Source: Trichodesmium sp. MAG_R04
Lineage (GTDB): Bacteria; Cyanobacteriota; Cyanobacteriia; Cyanobacteriales; Microcoleaceae
NCBI GenBank assembly: GCA_023356515.1
Contig: JAKQYG010000096.1
Coordinates: forward strand, 1-10,940
Direction of reading: 5' to 3'
Length of the DNA: 10,940 bases
Shown: positions 5,787 through 10,940 of the stretch, in pieces
Position numbering within the stretch: the first letter of the stretch is position 1
Layout of the letters: the number at the start of each line of letters is the position of its first letter
The notes under the pieces: model-generated
What the model was told of the DNA's origin: nothing
Seen by the model: only the letters and a program-made list of their open reading frames with translations
Database searches by the model: none
Position numbers and translations under genes: made by a program

Positions 5787-8700
5787 ATGCCTGTAAAAAT
5801 TGAACTACTAACTCATTATTTCTTGAGAGTTAAATCAACAGATGATAAGTTATTAGAACTACCCATCATTGAACTCACTCCATCAAGTAATAATATTCCC
5901 CATATTTCCAGGGTCGGTATATTTGTTGAAGGTCAACCACCAGAACTAGCCGCCAAGATTCAATCTGCTTACAGAGAAGTTATATCCACTAAACCAATTC
6001 AACTTTCAATACCTCGAAGATTAAGACAACATAATTGCCAGTGGGGGGAACCTCTACCTCCAGATACTAGCTGTACTTTAACAGTAGAAGTCGAATATTT
6101 TGATTCTGATGCTGAAGGTAGTCCCAATCTTTTAGAACGCCAAAAATCTATAGCTGAGTGCCAAATTGTCTCCAACTTCCAAGACTCAATTCCACCAGCT
6201 GCAGTTACTCCAACCCCCAAACCTTCAGTCATCCCAACCCCTGAACCTTCAGTGACCCCCAGTCCCAAAATTTCAACTATTGAGACTCCATCGCCTTCAC
6301 CCACTTCTCAAACATCCCTAATTCTTTATCCAGGTTGGTTTGCCATTGATTTTGGAACAAGTAATACAAGTGTTACCCTATTCGATCCTAAAGTCACTGT
6401 ACCTCCAAATAGTTTACCAAGAGAACAAGAAAAGAAATTGCGGGAAAGTTTAGCTAAGTGGTTAAATGAAAAACCAATAGATACTAAGCCAGGTGTAGTT
6501 ACACAAGAGTGGAAAAATGAGTGGAAAAAGTTAATTGTAGAAATTAGCAAAGAATTACCGAATCTAAACAATACCAACCAAAGTAATTTAGGAGACCAAG
6601 TATTTTTAGGAACAAATAGTGTATACTTATTAGAAGCTATTCGCCTAATAGAACTTGGTCTATACCAATGTCGAGATTGGTTTCGCCGTTCTGCTAGTAA
6701 GGAACTTAACCGTATTTATCATGAAGTCTTTCGTGTTCCCCCCTTAGAATGGCAAAGTTTAATTCCAGTAGAACTTGATGAAATTCGCAAACTGAGTGAA
6801 ATTCCTAGCGAATTAGAAATAGAAGGCCTTGAATCTGATGCAGTCAAAGTAATTCTGGGAGAACGAGCTAGACAAAATAGATTAAATGCTATTGCTCAAA
6901 ACCAAGATATAACAGGCAAATTTCACCACTCACCCAAACGGTATCTAGGTCAACCCAGATCCCGGTCAATTGAGGTCACTTTAAATGGCAACAATAAGAC
7001 GGTCAGAGTAGAAAAACTAGTGCAAGCTGCTTTTAATCATCTAATTCAATTAACTTCAGATTATCGCGATCGCAACCAAGAACGATGTGCCCAAGGTCGT
7101 TTTAATAAAGCAGTTATAACCTATCCGACTATAGCTCCTCCAAGAGTACGCCAGGAAGTCAAAGAGCTAGTGGAAAAATTGGGTATTGATAATGTGGAGA
7201 TTGCTTATGATGAAGCTGTATCTATAGCCATCTTTTTCCTATGGCGAGAGTTTGGTGGAGATTTGAATGTAGGGATTGAATCTTTTAAAACTAGGTGTCG
7301 TCGCCGTGGAAACCAATGGACGCAAAATGTTTTAGTCTTAGATATTGGTGGGGGAACTACTGATTTAGCTTTAATTCACTTCACACTTGAAGAAGTGGAA
7401 GTTTTCAAAGATGGTGAGGAACGAGGATATGGAGGGCGTTATTATAAATTGACTCCCCAAATTTTAGGTTCTTCTGGTCATTTACATTTGGGTGGGGAGC
7501 TAATTACCCTGGAAATATTTCGCTTGCTGAAGGTAGCTATTGCTGATTGTTTGCTGACGGCAGTACAAGAAGGAAATATTCAATCAGATATGTTTAAAAT
7601 TCAGCTAGATGACTTAGATGAAAAATTCCTAGACGATGAAAAGAAGTTTCAAAGTGGTAATTTATTAGCTTTTATGGATAAGGACTATCCTGAAACTGAT
7701 GCTGCTTATAAGGATACTTTGAATATTGCGGAGAAAGTGTTAGCAACTCGCTGGAAAAATACAAATTCACCTGCTCCTCAGCAAACATTTTATACTCTTT
7801 GGGAATATGCAGAAGAGGCTAAAAAATCAATATTGGGCAAGCGTCATACAGATGAATTTGTTGAACCTACTTTTGTATTGGAGGGGCAAAAAATAACTGA
7901 ATTGTTAGCACAAAGTGATTTACAACTACAAAGTCAAGTAGTTAATAACTTGACTGTAAGTTTGACTTTGAGCCAGTTAGAAAAAGCTGCTAAACGTGTA
8001 ATTAAGGAAGCAATTAGTATTGCTAAAGGGTTAGTAGAAAGTGGTTTATCAAGACAAGAAGAATCTCAAAATTTTGCTGATAGGGAACAATTAGATTGGT
8101 TGATTTTGTCGGGAAAAACCTGCAATCTTTATTTAGTGGAAGAGAAACTTTATCAAGAATTTAATAAGTTTAAATCAGACCGTTTTGTTTGGAACTCAGA
8201 AAAAATTACTTTTGTCTCAGAATATACTAAGTTAGCAACTTCGGCAGGAGCCTGTTATGCTGAAAAGCTACGACGATTGATTTTTGCTCCAGAATATTCT
8301 AAAGATTTGCTGAGAACTGGAGCAAACCAACTTTATATTGACATCAGAAATTTGCTTTATTTTTTGCCATGTTCTTTTACTCTTAGAACTCAAGATGGGC
8401 AGTTCTTAACTATTTTTAAAGCAGGTCAACCACTTTATCAACTTGACCCCAGAGAGTCGGTGGCGAGAGTACGCAGCAAAGAATCTTATGGAGCGCAATT
8501 ATCAATTTTGATATACCGAAAAGATTTTGAAGATAAGGAAGAACAATTTTGGGGTAGTTATGATGCTCAAGAATTAGCAACAAAACTGAGCATGACAGGA
8601 GAGGAATTTAACAGAAACATCAAAGTTGAATTTGAAATAGACCAAGAATTAAATATTAAGTTATTGTTTTGTAAAGGTAAACCCCACTACTTAATTTCTC

Positions 8701-9230
8701 TTCCTGATAATGTTTTTAGTCTTAATGCTGCAGAAATTATCAAAATTTCTCCATTAATTTCTGATGGTAAAGTGATGTGCGATATTGCTGTGAATGTAGC
8801 TGAGTCTGCAACAGCTATGACAACAGATGCTCATACACTTGTATTTGATATGGAGAAAGATTATACTCAGGAAGTTTTTCAATATGATGGTGATAATAAT
8901 TCTGAAGAAATAGGAATTATTAGTGAAGCTTTACCTCCAGTTCCTTTGAGTGGAGAATATAGTTTTTATTTCCAGTTCCGCAACCCAAATATTGATAAAT
9001 GGGAACTAATTGGAAAATTGCAACCTGATACTAAAACTGAATATCCTTGTGAGTATTATGTGAGTTTGGATAACAAAGGTATTTTACGATTACATGTGGG
9101 AACAATTCCCTATTGGAAATCGAACAATTGGGAATGTTTAAAACAGGAAGGATATGTTTTTGAAGATGAGTTACAATATCAACCAGATGATATAGAAGAA
9201 AAGCGGAATCCATTTTCGGGAACACATTAG
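5787..9230 (+). CDS. Large Hsp70-like ATPase with N-terminal extension (possibly SrfB-like)
   Basis: This 1147-residue protein has the actin/Hsp70 ATPase fold inside a larger chain. Residues 1-130 form an unrecognised, strand-rich domain. Residues 135-178 are a Pro/Ser/Thr linker with repeated TPxPxPSV units. The ATPase follows: phosphate-1 WFAIDFGTSNTS (184-195), the AVITYP strand (442-447), DEAVSIA (475-481) in place of the Hsp70 EPTAAA, phosphate-2 LDIGGGTTD (518-526), and an adenosine motif LILSGKT (772-778). Spacing between motifs is far greater than in DnaK, so there are large inserts. Near residues 940-960 IKVEFEIDQELNI resembles the beta substrate-binding domain of Hsp70 (I.VtFdiDanGil). 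A chaperone-like or remodelling role is inferred. SrfB, the Hsp70-like partner of SrfC, is the closest architecture I can name. The next gene lies 239 bases downstream. Confidence 0.85.
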   Translation: MPVKIELLTHYFLRVKSTDDKLLELPIIELTPSSNNIPHISRVGIFVEGQPPELAAKIQSAYREVISTKPIQLSIPRRLRQHNCQWGEPLPPDTSCTLTVEVEYFDSDAEGSPNLLERQKSIAECQIVSNFQDSIPPAAVTPTPKPSVIPTPEPSVTPSPKISTIETPSPSPTSQTSLILYPGWFAIDFGTSNTSVTLFDPKVTVPPNSLPREQEKKLRESLAKWLNEKPIDTKPGVVTQEWKNEWKKLIVEISKELPNLNNTNQSNLGDQVFLGTNSVYLLEAIRLIELGLYQCRDWFRRSASKELNRIYHEVFRVPPLEWQSLIPVELDEIRKLSEIPSELEIEGLESDAVKVILGERARQNRLNAIAQNQDITGKFHHSPKRYLGQPRSRSIEVTLNGNNKTVRVEKLVQAAFNHLIQLTSDYRDRNQERCAQGRFNKAVITYPTIAPPRVRQEVKELVEKLGIDNVEIAYDEAVSIAIFFLWREFGGDLNVGIESFKTRCRRRGNQWTQNVLVLDIGGGTTDLALIHFTLEEVEVFKDGEERGYGGRYYKLTPQILGSSGHLHLGGELITLEIFRLLKVAIADCLLTAVQEGNIQSDMFKIQLDDLDEKFLDDEKKFQSGNLLAFMDKDYPETDAAYKDTLNIAEKVLATRWKNTNSPAPQQTFYTLWEYAEEAKKSILGKRHTDEFVEPTFVLEGQKITELLAQSDLQLQSQVVNNLTVSLTLSQLEKAAKRVIKEAISIAKGLVESGLSRQEESQNFADREQLDWLILSGKTCNLYLVEEKLYQEFNKFKSDRFVWNSEKITFVSEYTKLATSAGACYAEKLRRLIFAPEYSKDLLRTGANQLYIDIRNLLYFLPCSFTLRTQDGQFLTIFKAGQPLYQLDPRESVARVRSKESYGAQLSILIYRKDFEDKEEQFWGSYDAQELATKLSMTGEEFNRNIKVEFEIDQELNIKLLFCKGKPHYLISLPDNVFSLNAAEIIKISPLISDGKVMCDIAVNVAESATAMTTDAHTLVFDMEKDYTQEVFQYDGDNNSEEIGIISEALPPVPLSGEYSFYFQFRNPNIDKWELIGKLQPDTKTEYPCEYYVSLDNKGILRLHVGTIPYWKSNNWECLKQEGYVFEDELQYQPDDIEEKRNPFSGTH

Positions 9231-9353
9231 GTTCATTTATCAGCGTCTGTTGGAGGCCATTATTTAGATACCCAAACTGTAAGCTATAACTACAGCTATA
9301 TAATAGCAAATCCAAACCACGGAAAGCCACTTTGTCCAAATCCTTCTAACCAT

Positions 9354-9385
9354 TCTGCCTCCTGCCTTCTGCCTTCTGCCTTCTG
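9354..9385. repeat. Heptamer tandem repeat (TCTGCCT)
   Basis: Units TCTGCCT, CCTGCCT, TCTGCCT, TCTGCCT and a partial TCTG lie in the 239-bp gap between the Hsp70-like gene and the 432-residue gene. This TTCTGCC-type heptamer is a well-known STRR class in cyanobacteria. Its presence suggests insertion or expansion between two genes that may once have been closer. Confidence 0.8.
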
Positions 9386-9469
9386 GAAAAGAGGGATGTT
9401 ACAGCAGTAGGGCATCCTTACAGAATAGGAAAAATAACTCTAGTCAACAGTTATAGAGAAAATATTTTT

Positions 9470-10768
9470 ATGGAACACTTGAGAAATTTATTAAATCAAA
9501 AAGATTCGGACTTAGCCTTGGTACTGCGTTTGAGTTTGCGAGGAGTGGAAGCTCAACTAAAAGAAGCGATCGCTAAATACACAACAGATCCAGGATTTCA
9601 AGAATGCCAAGCATTACTAAAGGAGCTTGATTCACTTTTGGATCCTTCATTAGAACCCACACCAATAAATGAAGAGAAAATAGGAAAAACTAATTCCTCA
9701 CTAGTAAAAGATTCGGGGTTAGATGATCCGTTTGAACCAATATCATTGCCGTCTGAGAATAAAGGGAATTCACTTTTGGAACCTTCATTTGAACCCATAC
9801 AAAAAAAGGAGGACAAAACTCAAGAAACTAACTCTTCACTAGAAGACGATCCATTTGAACCTATAACATCTTCATCTGAGAATAAACTGAAGCTAATTCA
9901 TCTGCGGGAAGCTTTGGTTGCTGACAACAAATTATCAGAGTATGTCGGTTCAGTTGAGCTAAATAGCAACAATGATTCTGATTTGTGGCAGGAGATACAA
10001 TTTCTGCTACTCCGACTTCCAGAATTAAAGGCAAATAGGTGGCGAAAGCGAGCTTTTGAGTTAGCTTTTGAGGTGGGAGGTGAAAAAAACGAGCGATCGC
10101 TCATTCCATTGCCTTTTACCAAAGATAAAATAGTGTATCCAGGTCTCACAGGTAAATTGGAAACTCAAGGTTTATGCTTATCAACTCAGGAAAAATTAGA
10201 CCCACAACTGACACAGAAAAATTTACAAGGTGAACTATTATTTTTCGCAAAAGTTATTTCTTTATATATTAAATTTATTGAACTCGACCCCCAGATATAT
10301 CATGCTTTCAAGACAGTTGATCGCTTTGGTGTGAGGCGCTTGAGTCTAGACCCGGAGCAAAAGTCTAAGTATATTACTACTTTAATCGACCGTTTCCAGC
10401 AAGCAGTAACTACAGAGAAGAGTGGCGATATCTTGAAAATTCTGCATGCTAGAATAGATTTGGATGAGGCAATTCATTCTTTAGTTTATATACCACCGGT
10501 TGCTCGTTCTTCTTGGTGGGGAAAGTTACAAAAGAAATGCCGGGATACACTAACTGTATCTATAAAATCTCGAGCGGAAAAAGCTGGTCAGAAAGTGGAA
10601 TTTCGTCCTTTATGGGGGTCTTATGCTGATATTCTCAATCGTTCTAAAGATGATTTAGAACTTGATAGTGGAGGGACTTCAGGGGAAGTTTTAGCTTGTT
10701 TGCGGGTTTATACAAAAATTCACGGGGAAGTATTGCCAGGTAGAGTGTTGTTTAGAGGTCAGAGATAG
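9470..10768 (+). CDS. Conserved-context hypothetical protein with acidic repeat linker (third gene of the GTPase-Hsp70 set)
   Basis: I do not recognise the family of this 432-residue protein. Residues 1-54 look helical and could be a small interaction domain. Residues 55-141 are a low-complexity acidic linker made of two related repeats (46 and 41 residues), each holding EPxxEP-like and DDPFEPI elements (DDPFEPI at 85-91 and 126-132). From 142 onward the chain looks like a folded, mainly helical domain rich in Trp and basic residues (for example NRWRKRAFELAFEV and SSWWGKLQKKCRDT), ending in a strand-like segment VLPGRVLFRG. No signal peptide or membrane segment is visible. It follows the GTPase and Hsp70-like genes on the same strand and, by position and size, could fill the role of SrfA, but I cannot see homology. 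The ATG has only a weak upstream AGAGAA. An adaptor role is inference. Confidence 0.7.
   Translation: MEHLRNLLNQKDSDLALVLRLSLRGVEAQLKEAIAKYTTDPGFQECQALLKELDSLLDPSLEPTPINEEKIGKTNSSLVKDSGLDDPFEPISLPSENKGNSLLEPSFEPIQKKEDKTQETNSSLEDDPFEPITSSSENKLKLIHLREALVADNKLSEYVGSVELNSNNDSDLWQEIQFLLLRLPELKANRWRKRAFELAFEVGGEKNERSLIPLPFTKDKIVYPGLTGKLETQGLCLSTQEKLDPQLTQKNLQGELLFFAKVISLYIKFIELDPQIYHAFKTVDRFGVRRLSLDPEQKSKYITTLIDRFQQAVTTEKSGDILKILHARIDLDEAIHSLVYIPPVARSSWWGKLQKKCRDTLTVSIKSRAEKAGQKVEFRPLWGSYADILNRSKDDLELDSGGTSGEVLACLRVYTKIHGEVLPGRVLFRGQR
9631..9891 (+). repeat. Two-copy in-frame direct repeat inside the 432-residue gene
   Basis: Copy 1 runs 9631-9768 (138 nt, 46 codons) and copy 2 runs 9769-9891 (123 nt). 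Both open with TTCACTTTTGGA and close with TCTGAGAATAAA, and share internal blocks such as GATCC.TTTGAACC.ATA. Copy 2 is shortened by five codons, so the reading frame is kept. Divergence at third positions shows the duplication is not recent. Confidence 0.8.
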
Positions 10769-10787
10769 TCGAGCATCTCAGAAACAA

Positions 10788-10835
10788 AGGCGTTGCCGAA
10801 ATAAGGGATGAATTATTAAGATCAGGACTTACGCA
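10788..10835. repeat. Probable dispersed repeat or MITE/IS end fragments
   Basis: Two blocks, AGGCGTTGCCGAAATAAGGG (10788-10807) and ATCAGGACTTACGCA (10821-10835), resemble sequences I recall as ends of insertion sequences and MITEs in cyanobacteria. No transposase frame and no matching inverted copy are present inside the window, so this rests on recall only. Confidence 0.35.
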
Positions 10836-10836
10836 G

Positions 10837-10856
10837 GTACGCTACATATAGCGTAC
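10837..10856. repeat. Perfect 8-bp hairpin downstream of the third gene
   Basis: GTACGCTA (10837-10844) and TAGCGTAC (10849-10856) form a perfect stem around a CATA loop, 68 bases after the stop of the 432-residue gene. The following bases are TGTCAAAATAAAATTG, with no T-run, so an intrinsic terminator is not well supported; it directly abuts the repeat-like block ending at 10835. The rest of the window to 10940 shows nothing recognisable. Confidence 0.6.
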
Positions 10857-10940
10857 TGTCAAAATAAAATTGTCAATACTATAATTAGTTCTTTTCGGAT
10901 AAATATTACTTTTAACATCCATTAAAATAAGGTTACAAAA

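Noticed and set aside
5999..6304. Open frame of 101 codons on the minus strand
   Set aside because: It is the antisense of the N-terminal region and Pro-rich linker of the Hsp70-like gene; its Gly/Val-rich composition simply mirrors Pro/Thr codons.
9277..9300. CTGTA/TACAG and doubled AGCTATA in the gap before the third gene, as an operator or terminator
   Set aside because: The arms are only five bases long and imperfectly placed, so they do not stand out from background.
9031..9339. Minus-strand open frame over the end of the Hsp70-like gene
   Set aside because: It is antisense to a well-supported gene, with no family motif and no start signal.
9386..9469. Separate promoter for the 432-residue gene
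   Set aside because: TATAGA at 9452-9457 is a partial -10 match but no -35 element is correctly spaced; the 239-bp gap keeps an own promoter possible but the sequence does not show one.

Overview
The window looks like an AT-rich filamentous cyanobacterium. Six HIP1 octamers (GCGATCGC at 453, 4601, 5089, 7066, 9566 and 10093), a long-chain flavodoxin of cyanobacterial type, heptanucleotide tandem repeats (STRRs) in the intergenic DNA, and weak or absent Shine-Dalgarno sites before most genes all fit. I cannot fix the genus from sequence alone; an Oscillatoriales-type genome (Trichodesmium, Okeania or Moorena-like) is my guess.

Left part (1-3110). The window opens on the last 39 codons of a gene ending in a CHAT-protease-like C-terminus. 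About 850 bp of repeat-rich non-coding DNA follows. Next is a flavodoxin gene on the minus strand (970-1485) with a strong ribosome binding site, a TATAAT -10 element and a candidate Fur box. After a further 734 bp without a gene, the plus strand carries a riboflavin-synthase-like gene (2220-2828). It keeps the two-barrel family layout but has lost several conserved active-site residues.

Right part (3111-10768). Three large plus-strand genes form the most interesting part of the window: an 861-residue dynamin-like GTPase, a 1147-residue Hsp70-like ATPase with an extra N-terminal domain and Pro-rich linker, and a 432-residue protein of unknown family with an internal two-copy repeat carrying a DDPFEP motif. 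A large GTPase beside a large Hsp70-like ATPase and a mid-size third protein recalls the proteobacterial SrfC/SrfB/SrfA set. That comparison rests on architecture, not alignment. A plausible working model is a two-NTPase machine (a membrane-remodelling or oligomerising GTPase and a chaperone-like ATPase) with the third protein as adaptor or effector. It could act in stress response, biological conflict or envelope interaction; none of these roles is shown by the sequence itself.

Right edge (10769-10940). This is non-coding DNA with a perfect 8-bp hairpin and sequence resembling dispersed cyanobacterial repeats or MITE ends. I found no rRNA, tRNA, CRISPR array or intact transposase gene.
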